From positions 1-11,451 of the forward strand of contig JASLGD010000124.1 of assembly GCA_030150305.1 (NCBI GenBank): a stretch of 11,451 bases of DNA, read 5' to 3'. Source of the DNA: Caldimonas sp. (GTDB lineage Bacteria; Pseudomonadota; Gammaproteobacteria; Burkholderiales; Burkholderiaceae_C). Positions within the stretch are counted from its first letter, which is position 1; every line of letters starts with the position of its first letter. The notes under the pieces are model-generated. The model was given only the letters and a program-made list of their open reading frames with translations, ran no database searches and had not been told where the DNA came from. Position numbers and translations under genes: made by a program. Positions 1 through 7,105 of this stretch are shown in pieces.

Positions 1-873
1 CTCCTGCCAGCGGCCCCACGGGTGCTCCTCGATCGGGACGACGAGCGGCTGCAGCTCGTGCCACAGCTCGGCCCGCCGGGCCGCGGTGAAGGACGCGCTG
101 ACGCCGATGTGCTGCAGCTCGCCGCCGTCGTACAGACCCAGGAGGAGGCTGCCGATGAGCGGGTTCTCGGGGGTGCTGGTCTTGTGCTCGCGGTAGCCGG
201 CGAGGACCACGTCGGCGGTCCGCTCGTGCTTGATCTTGAGCATGGTGCGGGCATTGGGGGCGTAGGGCGCGCTCAGCGGCTTGGCGACGACGCCGTCGAG
301 GCCGGCGCCCTCGAACTCGCGCAGCCACCGCGCCGCGACCTCGCCGTCGCGCGTCGCCGGCGTCAGGTAGAGCGGCGGCCGCGCGTCCGCGAGCAGCGCC
401 TCGAGCGCGGCCCGGCGCTCGTGCTGCGGCCGATCGACGAGGCTCACGCCGCGCTCGGCGAGAAGATCGAAGGCGACGAACGACGCCGGCGTCGCGACCG
501 CCAGCTTGGCGACGCGCGACGCTGCCGGATGCAGCCGCTGCTGCAGCGCGTCGAAGTCGAGCCCGTGCGCGCCGACGACGACGATCTCGCCGTCGACGAT
601 CGCGCCGTCGGGAAGTCGCTCGACGAGCGCGTCGTCGAGCTCGGGAAAGTAGCGGTCGAGCGGCCGCAGGTCGCGGCTCTGGATCGCGATCTCGCCCGGC
701 GCCGGACGAAACACGATCGCCCGAAAGCCGTCCCACTTCGGCTCGAAGAGGACGCCGTCCGCGGGCGGCAGCGTGTCGACGAGCTTGGCGAGCATCGGCT
801 CGATCGGCGCCGGCGGCGGCACCGCCTTGGCGGTGGCAGCAGGCGGATCGGGGCGGGAGCGTCGCGTCGCCAT
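1..873 (-). CDS. ligC: ATP-dependent DNA ligase, LigC-type (partial, C-terminus off window)
   Basis: Seals nicks in duplex DNA through a ligase-AMP intermediate. LigC enzymes are stand-alone adenylation/OB-fold ligases associated with bacterial end joining and excision repair. The first 291 codons are visible and open to the window edge. Visible motifs are the nucleotidyl-lysine motif EPKWDGFR (K46-W-D-G49), a VDGEIVV motif, FVAFDLL, GLDGVVAKP, and the motif V region LKIKHERTADVV, followed by the start of the OB domain (SLLLGLYDGG, LQHIGVSASF). The end HPWGRWQE at the edge matches the LigC pattern, and the family is usually about 310-360 residues, so little is missing. The ATG at 873 is fixed by an in-frame TAG five codons upstream. 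There is no clear Shine-Dalgarno, and a TAGAGT -10-like hexamer at 883-888 lies only 9 nt upstream, so a very short leader is possible. The gene is divergent from the AI-2E-family gene. From memory the protein looks closer to actinobacterial LigC than to LigD ligase domains. Family assignment is firm; the LigC subgroup is likely. Confidence 0.9.
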   Translation of the reverse strand, partial: MATRRSRPDPPAATAKAVPPPAPIEPMLAKLVDTLPPADGVLFEPKWDGFRAIVFRPAPGEIAIQSRDLRPLDRYFPELDDALVERLPDGAIVDGEIVVVGAHGLDFDALQQRLHPAASRVAKLAVATPASFVAFDLLAERGVSLVDRPQHERRAALEALLADARPPLYLTPATRDGEVAARWLREFEGAGLDGVVAKPLSAPYAPNARTMLKIKHERTADVVLAGYREHKTSTPENPLIGSLLLGLYDGGELQHIGVSASFTAARRAELWHELQPLVVPIEEHPWGRWQE

Positions 874-909
874 CGTCGCTGCACTCTAGCGACTCGGGCG
901 ACGCGGCGC

Positions 910-924
910 GGCGGGTGACCCGCC
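910..924. promoter_or_regulatory. Perfect 15-bp palindrome in the ligC / AI-2E divergent gap
   Basis: GGCGGGT-G-ACCCGCC has two perfect 7-bp arms around one central base. It lies 37 bp from the ligC start and ends 5 bp before the ATG at 930. It could be an operator shared by both divergent genes or a hairpin at the start of the rightward transcript. Part of it would be coding if the GTG at 915 were used. In DNA this rich in G and C short palindromes also arise by chance, so the role is uncertain. Confidence 0.4.
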
Positions 925-929
925 ATGCC

Positions 930-2018
930 ATGATCCGGCGCACCTTGGCCACGATCCAGAGCCAGCCCACGGCCCGCGCCGTCGCGTCGACGTGGTGGGG
1001 ACGCGGCGTCCTCTTCGTCGCCGCCGTGCTTCTGCTCGAGCACGCGCGGCCGCTGCTGCTGCCCGTGACGATCGCGATCGTCTTCACCTTCGTGCTGTCG
1101 ACGCCGGTGCGCGCGTTGCAGCGCGCCGGCGTCTCCGAGTACATCGGCGCCGGCGTCGTCATCGTCGCCATGCTCGGCGCCGCGGTCCTCGTGCTCGCCC
1201 TCGTCGCCGCGCCGGCGGCGGCGTGGTGGTCGCGCGCGCCCGCGATCGTCCACGAGCTCGTCGAGGCGCTGCAACGCTGGCGCGACGCGCTCTTTCCGTA
1301 CGCGACTCCGGCGCAGCTCATCCGTCCCGCAGCGACGGCGGCCGCCGATCCGCTCGGCGAACGGCTCGCGACCGAGGGCTGGACGTTCACCCGGCTCGCG
1401 ATCGGCGAGACGATCTCGTTCGTGGTCTCGGCATCGGCAACGGTGATCCTGCTTTACTTCCTCCTCGCGTCCGAGCGTTGGCTGGTCGCCCGCACCATGC
1501 TGGTGGTGCGCCGACCGCGGATGCGCGCGCTGATCCTCGCCGGCGTGCGTCAGGCGCAGCGCGACATCGGCCGCTTCATCGCGACGATGAGTCTCGTCAA
1601 CGTCGCCCTCGGCATTGCGACCGGACTCGCGCTCTGGGCGATCGGCCTGCCGAACCCGGTGCTCTGGGGCACGACCGCGGCGGTGCTCGCGTTCATTCCG
1701 TACCTCGGGCCGCTGCTCATCACGCTCTTGCTTCTGCTTGCCGGCAGCGTCACCTTCGGGACCGGCTGGGAGATGCTCGGCCCGCCGGCGGCGTTCCTCC
1801 TCCTCCACGGCGTCGAGGCGAACTTCCTGAGCCCGATGATCATGGGCCACCGCCTGCAGGTGCGGCCCGTGTTCGTCTTCCTCGCGGTCATGGTGTGGGG
1901 GTGGCTCTGGGGGATCGCCGGCGCGTTCCTGGCGGTGCCGCTGCTGCTCGGCCTGCGCGCGGTGTGCAAGCGAACGCGCACACTCCGGGTCTTCTGCCAC
2001 TATCTGGAGGGCGACTAG
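930..2018 (+). CDS. AI-2E family (PerM/UPF0118) transporter-like membrane protein
   Basis: Polytopic inner-membrane protein of the PF01594 family. Members include TqsA (autoinducer-2 export) and PerM, and some are Na+/H+ antiporters; the substrate here cannot be deduced. The protein has 362 residues, close to the family norm of 340-370. Hydrophobic segments follow the family plan: a pair near the N-terminus (GVLFVAAVLLLEHARPLLLPVTIAIVF), one around residues 53-75, a soluble helical middle (VHELVEALQRW), then a cluster in the second half. The diagnostic C-terminal block is present: HGVEANFLSPMIMG, then RPVFVFLAVMVWGWLWG and GAFLAVPLLLGLRAV. An in-frame GTG at 915 would add five residues, but it falls inside a palindrome, so the ATG at 930 is preferred. 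Neither start has a good Shine-Dalgarno. The gene ends 97 bp before the glycosyltransferase. Family call is secure. Confidence 0.9.
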   Translation: MIRRTLATIQSQPTARAVASTWWGRGVLFVAAVLLLEHARPLLLPVTIAIVFTFVLSTPVRALQRAGVSEYIGAGVVIVAMLGAAVLVLALVAAPAAAWWSRAPAIVHELVEALQRWRDALFPYATPAQLIRPAATAAADPLGERLATEGWTFTRLAIGETISFVVSASATVILLYFLLASERWLVARTMLVVRRPRMRALILAGVRQAQRDIGRFIATMSLVNVALGIATGLALWAIGLPNPVLWGTTAAVLAFIPYLGPLLITLLLLLAGSVTFGTGWEMLGPPAAFLLLHGVEANFLSPMIMGHRLQVRPVFVFLAVMVWGWLWGIAGAFLAVPLLLGLRAVCKRTRTLRVFCHYLEGD

Positions 2019-2079
2019 TCCGCAGCGCGGCGTCATGGTCGACGAGCACGATCGCGCCGAGGTTGCGGCAGCGTCCTAC

Positions 2080-2107
2080 TTGGCACCGGCACCCCGGTTG
2101 CCAGAAT
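2080..2107 (+). promoter_or_regulatory. Candidate promoter overlapping an imperfect hairpin before the glycosyltransferase
   Basis: TTGGCA at 2080-2085 (5 of 6 to the sigma-70 -35 consensus) is followed after 16 bp by CAGAAT at 2102-2107 (4 of 6 to the -10). The same stretch holds an imperfect inverted repeat: TGGCACCGG (2081-2089), a CACC loop, then CCGGTTGCCA with one bulged T, ending at 2104. A transcript from this promoter would begin near 2114, almost on the ATG at 2116. The hairpin has no T-tract, so it is a poor terminator for the upstream gene. Confidence 0.35.
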
Positions 2108-2115
2108 GGGCGCGA

Positions 2116-3288
2116 ATGGACCAGATCGGCCGCCCGATGCGGATTGCCTACGTCACCGAGACGTATCCCCCCGAGCTGAACGGTGTCTCGCTCACCGTCG
2201 AGCGCACGGTGCGCTTCCTGCGCGCGCGCGGCCACAACGTCGAGCTCATTCGGCCGCGGCAGCCGGGCGAAGCTGCGCTCGACGGCAACGACGAGCTGCG
2301 CACCGCCGGCTGCCCGATCCCGGTCTACCGCGAGATGCGGTTCGGCCTCTCGCGGATCGCGCCGCTCGTGCGCCGCTTCCGCATGACGGCGCCGGAGCTC
2401 GTCCACCTCGCGACGCCGGGTCCGCTCGCCTGGGCGGCGCTCGCCGCGGCGCGCACGCTCGGCATCGCGACGACGTCGGACTTTCGCACCAACTTCCACC
2501 AGTACAGCCGCTACTACGGGCTCGGCGTGCTGGCGGCACCGGCGCTCGGGCTGCTGCGGCGCTTCCACAACCTCACGCAGCAGACGTTCGTGCCGACGCG
2601 AGCGGCGGCGCGCGAGCTGCGCGCGGCGGGCTTCCACAATCTCGCGACGATCGGCCGCGGCGTCGACGGCAAGCGCTTCGCACCGGCGCAGCGCAGCGAC
2701 GAGCTGCGTCGGCACTGGCACGCCGGCAGCGCGCCGGTCCTGCTCATGGTCGGCCGCGTCGCGCCGGAGAAGAACGTCGAGCTCGGGCTGCGCGCGTTCG
2801 AGCGGGCGCGGCAGGCACGGCCGGAGCTGCGCATGGTCGTCGTCGGCGAGGGGCCGGCGCTCGGGCGACTGCGCGCCGCGCACCCGGACGTCCACTTCGC
2901 CGGCGTCCAGCGCGGTGCCGCGCTCGCCGCCCACTACGCGTCGGCGGATCTGTTCCTCTTTCCGAGCCTCACCGACACCTTCGGCAACGTCGTCCTCGAG
3001 GCGCTCGCGTCGGCGCTGCCCGTCGTCTCGTTCGCCGTCGCCGCGGCCGCCGAGCACGTCGACGACGGCAGCAGCGGCCGGCTCGTCGCGCCCGGCGACG
3101 ACGCCGCCTTCATCGCTGCGGTGGCGTCGCTCACTGCGCCCGGCGTCGTCCTCGAGCCGATGCGCGACGCCGCCGTCGCCGCGGCGCAGCGCGCGAGCTG
3201 GCCCGAGGTGCTCGCGCGCTTCGAGGCAAGACTGGAAGACACGCTCCATGCACGGGAAACGCCCGCGCCACGCATCGCCCTGGCCTGA
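2116..3288 (+). CDS. GT-B glycosyltransferase (GT4-like, family 1)
   Basis: Predicted to transfer a sugar from a nucleotide donor to a lipid or glycan acceptor at the inner face of the cytoplasmic membrane. The protein has 390 residues. The N-terminal Rossmann half begins MRIAYVTETYPPELNG (residue 8 on), typical of the MgtA/PimB-like mannosyl- and glucosyltransferase branch. The C-terminal half has the donor-phosphate motif GRVAPEKN (R214, K219) and the GT4 signature around PSLTDTFGNVVLEA, where the first acidic residue is Asp (D287) rather than the usual Glu, with E295 intact. An ATG at 2035 would extend the frame by 27 residues, but that stretch has unusually A/T-ending codons for this genome and contains the hairpin and promoter-like elements. 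The ATG at 2116 is therefore chosen; 2137 is also possible. The 3' end overlaps the PAP2 gene by 41 bp, implying one transcript. Donor and acceptor are unknown. Confidence 0.85.
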   Translation: MDQIGRPMRIAYVTETYPPELNGVSLTVERTVRFLRARGHNVELIRPRQPGEAALDGNDELRTAGCPIPVYREMRFGLSRIAPLVRRFRMTAPELVHLATPGPLAWAALAAARTLGIATTSDFRTNFHQYSRYYGLGVLAAPALGLLRRFHNLTQQTFVPTRAAARELRAAGFHNLATIGRGVDGKRFAPAQRSDELRRHWHAGSAPVLLMVGRVAPEKNVELGLRAFERARQARPELRMVVVGEGPALGRLRAAHPDVHFAGVQRGAALAAHYASADLFLFPSLTDTFGNVVLEALASALPVVSFAVAAAAEHVDDGSSGRLVAPGDDAAFIAAVASLTAPGVVLEPMRDAAVAAAQRASWPEVLARFEARLEDTLHARETPAPRIALA

Positions 3289-3826
3289 CGAGTCGCATCC
3301 GGTCTGGCTCGAGCGCGAGCTCTGGATCGCGCGCGAGCGCGCGATCGTGCTCTGGATGCACCGCGCGTCGACGCGCGACTGGGTCGTCCGCGTCCTCGAC
3401 ACGGTGAGCCGCGTCGGCGACGGCTGGATCTGGTACGCGATCGTCGTCTGTCTGCCCATCGCCGGCGGCCCGGTCGGCACGTCGGCGTCGGTGCGCGCGA
3501 TCGCCGACGGCGCCGTCAACCTGATCCTGTACCGGATCATCAAGCGCTGGATCGCACGACCTCGTCCGTACCGAACCTGCCCCGGGATCTGCGCGCGCGG
3601 GCGCTCGCTCGACGAGTTCAGCTTTCCGAGCGGGCACACGCTGCACTCCGTCGCGTTCAGCGTGATCCTGACCGTGTACTACCCGATGTCGGCGCTGTTC
3701 GTCTGGCCGCTGACGATCCTGATCGCGCTGTCGCGGATCGTCCTCGGCCTGCACTATCCGAGCGACGTCATCGTCGGCGCGCTGATCGGCGGCATCACCG
3801 CTGCGGTCAGCTTCAACCTGCTCTAG
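3248..3826 (+). CDS. PAP2-superfamily phosphatase
   Basis: Integral-membrane acid phosphatase of the type-2 phosphatidic acid phosphatase family, which removes phosphate from lipid phosphates such as undecaprenyl pyrophosphate or phosphatidic acid. All three catalytic motifs are intact in 192 residues: KX6RP at K99-P107, PSGH at 127-130, and SRX5HX3D at S162-D173 with the catalytic histidines H130 and H169. Hydrophobic segments lie around residues 60-75, 134-160 and 174-190. The ATG at 3248 has GGAAG 9 nt upstream and lies inside the end of the glycosyltransferase gene (41-bp overlap), so the two are probably co-translated. A later ATG at 3356 would remove the conserved N-terminal helix and is unlikely. 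Pairing with a glycosyltransferase suggests carrier-lipid recycling or glycolipid head-group processing; this is inference. The gene converges on the deacetylase-like gene with a 32-bp gap. Confidence 0.92.
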   Translation: MHGKRPRHASPWPDESHPVWLERELWIARERAIVLWMHRASTRDWVVRVLDTVSRVGDGWIWYAIVVCLPIAGGPVGTSASVRAIADGAVNLILYRIIKRWIARPRPYRTCPGICARGRSLDEFSFPSGHTLHSVAFSVILTVYYPMSALFVWPLTILIALSRIVLGLHYPSDVIVGALIGGITAAVSFNLL

Positions 3827-3846
3827 GGCCTGTCAACAGGCGCCCT
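3825..3846. terminator. Hairpin between convergent genes (possible bidirectional terminator)
   Basis: GCCTG-TCAA-CAGGC forms a stem at 3828-3841, reading equally well on both strands. The flanking AGGGC and GCCCT can extend it with a 2-nt bulge. It fills the 32-bp gap between the convergent PAP2 and DUF2334 genes, where a shared terminator is expected. There is no U-tract on either strand, so it would not be a classical intrinsic terminator. Confidence 0.4.
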
Positions 3847-3858
3847 GGCCGCCGCGGC

Positions 3859-4629
3859 TCAGAACACCGTCGACGTTTCCCGCTGCCGCGAATTGCGCAT
3901 GAACTCGGCGACCGTCGCCGGCCTGCGCTTGTGCAGCGCGCGCGCCAGGATCCGCTGCCACGAGCGACGCACCGCCGCGAAGTCGGCGTCGCGCGGATGC
4001 AGCTCGATGCGCAGCAGCGTGTTGCGACGCTCGAGCAGGTCGACGCCGGCGTTCCAGGCGAGCGACAGCTGGCGCCGCCAGCCGCTCGAGGTGCTGTAGA
4101 CGACGCTCTGGCTGGCGATCGCGACCTGCGACGGCAGGTGGATCAGCTCGCGCAGCGTCGCCGTGTATTCGAACGGCCGCTGCAGCAGCGCCTCGCGCGC
4201 CGCGTCGCCGAGCAGCCACGCCGGCGCGACGAACCCCGAGAGCGGCCAGCGGTTCTTCGCGAACCAGGCAATGCCGAGGTCGATCCTGGCCAGCGCCTCG
4301 CGGCCCGAGAGCGACCAGAACTCGCCTTCGCCGCGCGTGTAGTGCGAGCGGCGCACCGCGTCGACCGCGCCCTTGGGCTTGCCGTCGTCGAGATGCGTGC
4401 AGCCGTGCAGCGCGAGCTCGTCGCCGCGACGCGCGCGCTCGCCGAGCCACGCCTCGAACTCCGCGGTCGGCGCTTCGCCGTGGTAGCGCGGCACGGCGAG
4501 GATCGTCACCGGCGCTTCGCCGACGACCTGGCGGACCGCAGCGAGGACGCGCGCGCACGACTTGTGCGTCGACGGCGCAGCATCGTGGAGGACGACGCAG
4601 ACGGTCCGCTCGCGCATCGGGGCGCTCAT
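3859..4629 (-). CDS. DUF2334 / polysaccharide-deacetylase-like protein
   Basis: Probable metal-dependent carbohydrate de-N-acetylase or a relative with the same fold, with 256 residues. The expected landmarks of this fold are present: an early HD pair in VVLHDAAPSTH (H15, D16), the HxxxH metal site in ELALHGCTHLDD (H75, H79), a GFVAPAWLLG loop in the position of the RPPYG motif, and a late LRIELHP histidine (H211). No signal peptide or membrane helix is seen, so it likely acts in the cytoplasm. The ATG at 4629 overlaps the stop of the upstream glycosyltransferase as ATGA, and there is no separate Shine-Dalgarno, which points to translational coupling. An ATG at 4617 is a weaker alternative start. 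Position as last gene after glf and a glycosyltransferase suggests it modifies an N-acetylated sugar on the product of that pathway. The family is likely; the exact substrate is unknown. Confidence 0.8.
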   Translation of the reverse strand: MSAPMRERTVCVVLHDAAPSTHKSCARVLAAVRQVVGEAPVTILAVPRYHGEAPTAEFEAWLGERARRGDELALHGCTHLDDGKPKGAVDAVRRSHYTRGEGEFWSLSGREALARIDLGIAWFAKNRWPLSGFVAPAWLLGDAAREALLQRPFEYTATLRELIHLPSQVAIASQSVVYSTSSGWRRQLSLAWNAGVDLLERRNTLLRIELHPRDADFAAVRRSWQRILARALHKRRPATVAEFMRNSRQRETSTVF

Positions 4630-5795
4630 CGCTGCAGCGCCGCCGACGCGCTCGCATGGGCCGCGTTCGCCGTGACCGCGGCGCGCGCGACGAGCAAGCG
4701 CTGGTAATGCGCGAGCAGCGCCGGAAAGACGCGCTCCCAGTCGCTCGCTTCGGCGCGCGCGCGCGCGGCGCGCGAGCGCTCGACGCGATCGCCTGCGAAG
4801 AGCGCCGCGACCGCTTCGGCAAACGCAGCCGCGGTGCCGGTGTCGACGCCGATCGCGCCGCTCTCGCCTTCGCAGAGCTCGGCGAGGCCGGCGGCGGCGC
4901 GCAGCACCGCGGGCGTCGCGCACGCCATCGCTTCGAGTGCGGAGAGGCCGAACGTCTCCTGGTCGCCGGCGTGGACGAACGCGTCGGCGCTCGCGAGCGC
5001 GGTGGCGAGCTCGCGCGCCGACGCGACGAACGGCACGACGACGACGCGATCGCCGGCCGGCGGCGGTGCAGGACCGGCGCCGATCGCGACGAGCACGTAC
5101 GGTGCGCCGAGCCGAGCGACAGCGCCGGCGAGAACGTCGAGATGCTTCTCCGGCGCGAAGCGACCGGCATAGATGAGCACGCGCGTCGCGTCCGACCAGC
5201 CGTATCGCTGCCGCCACGCGCGATCGCGTGCGCTCGGGTGGAAGACCGTGGTGTCGACGCCGAGCGGCTGGCACGCGACGCGCGCGACGCCCCACGACGC
5301 GAGTTGCGCCGCCATGCTCGTGCTCGGCGCGAGGACGAGATCGAAGCCGCGATAGACGTGGCGTGCATAGCGCTCGACGAGGCGCGCCGCCGAAGCGCCG
5401 AACGGCCCCGCCGCGAGGCGCGCCATCGCGACGACGTTCGAATGGCAGGTCGCGAGCGCCGGGATGCCGAGCGATTGCGCGACGTCGAGCGCCCCCCACG
5501 CGACGCGATACGGGTCGCCGACCTCGATCAGGTCCGGTCGCAGCCCGGCGAGCACGCGCGCGATCGCGCGGCGCTGGACCGGAAAGCGATAGCCGCCGCT
5601 CGCCGGCAGCGGCCACGACGGCAGCGTCGCGGCGCTCGCGCTCGCGCCGGCGACGCGCGGCACCGCGATCGTGTGGCGCCAGCGCGGCTGCGCGGCGAGC
5701 CAGGCGTGCTTGGTCTGCAGGTACCGACGGACGCCGCCGCCGGTCGGGCTCCAGAACATCGTCGCATCGACGAGGTGGAGCGGGTCTTCGCTCAT
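4626..5795 (-). CDS. GT-B glycosyltransferase (GT4-like), middle gene of glf operon
   Basis: Retaining-type GT-B glycosyltransferase of 389 residues. Key features are the N-terminal acceptor loop SPTGGGVRRYL (16-26), ATCHSN (116-120) in the N-terminal domain, the donor-phosphate motif YAGRFAPEKHLDVL (R212, K217), and a canonical EX7E motif in DQETFGLSALEAMA (E280, E288). The last 30 residues are an Ala-rich tail of low complexity. The ATG at 5795 lies 50 bp after the glf stop and has no Shine-Dalgarno. A CACAAT -10-like hexamer at 5803-5808 lies 7 nt upstream, which may be chance. The gene overlaps the deacetylase-like gene by 4 bp. Because it follows glf, a role in galactofuranose transfer or in building the same glycan is plausible: some GT4 enzymes such as Klebsiella WbbO do handle galactofuranose, but the sequence alone does not prove it. 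It is distinct from the rightward glycosyltransferase, which has a different N-terminal loop. Confidence 0.85.
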   Translation of the reverse strand: MSEDPLHLVDATMFWSPTGGGVRRYLQTKHAWLAAQPRWRHTIAVPRVAGASASAATLPSWPLPASGGYRFPVQRRAIARVLAGLRPDLIEVGDPYRVAWGALDVAQSLGIPALATCHSNVVAMARLAAGPFGASAARLVERYARHVYRGFDLVLAPSTSMAAQLASWGVARVACQPLGVDTTVFHPSARDRAWRQRYGWSDATRVLIYAGRFAPEKHLDVLAGAVARLGAPYVLVAIGAGPAPPPAGDRVVVVPFVASARELATALASADAFVHAGDQETFGLSALEAMACATPAVLRAAAGLAELCEGESGAIGVDTGTAAAFAEAVAALFAGDRVERSRAARARAEASDWERVFPALLAHYQRLLVARAAVTANAAHASASAALQR

Positions 5796-5845
5796 CCGCG
5801 CGATTGTGCCGGCGCGTGCGCGCGCCGCCGGTGCCGCAGGCGCGC

Positions 5846-7105
5846 TCAGCCCGCGGTCGCGCGAACGACTGCTCGCGAACCCTCGCGCAGCGGCGCGAAG
5901 CCCGGCTGGTTGGCGGCCGTCGCCGCGAGCGCGACCTCGACCGGCTCCTTGACGAGCGTCTTCTGCAGCCGCTTGAACGCGGCGAGCGCCTGGCCGACGA
6001 CTTGGTCCATGTTGTAGTACTTGTAGGTCGCGAGCCGGCCGACGAAGGTGACGTTGGGGAGCTGCTCGGCGTCGTGCTCGTACTTGCGATAGAGCTCGGC
6101 GTTTTCCTTGCGCGGTACCGGGTAGTAGGGATCGCCCTCGGCGCGCGGGAACTCGTAGACGATCGACGTGCTGTCCGCCTTCTGCCCGGTGATGTGCTTG
6201 AACTCGCTGATCCGCGTGTACGCGTAGTCGTTCGGGTAGTTGACGGTGCCGACCGCCTGGAACTGCTGCTGCGGCAGGTTGACGTGCTGGAACTCGAGGC
6301 TGCGGTACGGCAGCTTGCCGTAGCGGTAGTTGAAGAACGCGTCGATCGGGCCGCTGTAGACCATGTGCTTCCACGGCACCAGGTCGACGATCTCGCGGTA
6401 GTCGCAGTTGAGCAGCACCTTGATGTTCGGGCTCGAGAGCATCTTCTCGAACATGCGCGTGTAGCCGTGGCGCGGCATCGCCTGGTAGGTGTCGGCGAAG
6501 TAGCGGTCGTCGCGGTTGGTGCGCGTCGGCACGCGCGCGGTGACGCTGGCGTCGAGCTCGCTCGGGTCGAGCCCCCACTGCTTTCTGGTGTAGCCGCGGA
6601 AGAACTTCGTGTAGAGGTCGCGCCCCACTTTCGAGACCACCATGTCCTCCGACGTCTCGACCTTGTCGAGCTTCTCGGCGATCGACTCGAGCCAGCCCTG
6701 CATCTCGAACGAGGTGAGGTTCAGCCCGTACAGCCGGTTGACCGTGTCGAGGTTGATCGGCATCGGCAGCATCTGGCCGTCGACGCTCGCGAGCACGCGG
6801 TGCTGGTACGGCCGCCATTCGGTGAACTGCGACAGGTACTCGAAGATGTCCGCGGAGTTGGTGTGGAAGATGTGCGGCCCGTACGGATGGACGAGGACGC
6901 CGGCGTCGTCGTGGCGGTCGTACGCGTTGCCGCCGATGTGCGGACGCTTGTCGACGACGAGGACGCGCTGGCCGAGGACGTTCGCGAGCCGCTCGGCGAG
7001 CACGCTGCCCGCGAAGCCGGCACCGACGACGAGGGTGTCGAAGCCGGCGCGACCGGGCACGACGCTCGACGCTGCCGATTGAAGAACCGCACTGCCTTTG
7101 TCCAC
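5846..7105 (-). CDS. glf: UDP-galactopyranose mutase
   Basis: FAD enzyme that interconverts UDP-galactopyranose and UDP-galactofuranose in the cytoplasm, supplying galactofuranose for surface glycans. The protein has 419 residues. It shows the FAD-binding VVGAGFAGSVLAERL (GxGxxG, 28-33), the GGNAYD loop (58-63), YGPHIFHTN (75-83), the FRGYTRKQWG active-site segment (R174), FNYRYGKLPYRSL, and the conserved C-terminal block RLATYKYYNMDQVVGQAL. A roughly 20-residue N-terminal extension and a roughly 30-residue tail make it longer than the usual 365-390. The GTG start at 7105 is chosen because AAGGAG (7110-7115) lies 4 nt upstream. The frame stays open further upstream without a better start. It is first of three leftward genes (glf, glycosyltransferase, DUF2334) and divergent from the lipoprotein/SDR pair. 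Identification is very secure. Confidence 0.96.
   Translation of the reverse strand: MDKGSAVLQSAASSVVPGRAGFDTLVVGAGFAGSVLAERLANVLGQRVLVVDKRPHIGGNAYDRHDDAGVLVHPYGPHIFHTNSADIFEYLSQFTEWRPYQHRVLASVDGQMLPMPINLDTVNRLYGLNLTSFEMQGWLESIAEKLDKVETSEDMVVSKVGRDLYTKFFRGYTRKQWGLDPSELDASVTARVPTRTNRDDRYFADTYQAMPRHGYTRMFEKMLSSPNIKVLLNCDYREIVDLVPWKHMVYSGPIDAFFNYRYGKLPYRSLEFQHVNLPQQQFQAVGTVNYPNDYAYTRISEFKHITGQKADSTSIVYEFPRAEGDPYYPVPRKENAELYRKYEHDAEQLPNVTFVGRLATYKYYNMDQVVGQALAAFKRLQKTLVKEPVEVALAATAANQPGFAPLREGSRAVVRATAG

Noticed and set aside
2081..2101. A sigma-54-like TGGCAC...TTGC pair
   Set aside because: The spacing between the GG and GC dinucleotides is 16 bp instead of the required 10.
2035..2115. N-terminal 27-codon extension of the rightward glycosyltransferase from an ATG at 2035
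   Set aside because: Codon ends are unusually A/T-rich for this genome, the stretch holds promoter-like elements and a hairpin, and homologous transferases begin at or near MRIAYVTET.
1888..3639. A 583-codon minus-strand frame opposite the rightward glycosyltransferase
   Set aside because: Arg/Asp-rich antisense shadow; the plus strand carries clear GT-B and PAP2 motifs.
3833..5368. A 511-codon minus-strand frame across the deacetylase and glycosyltransferase genes
   Set aside because: It is out of frame with both genes, which have intact motifs in their own frames and an ATGA junction.
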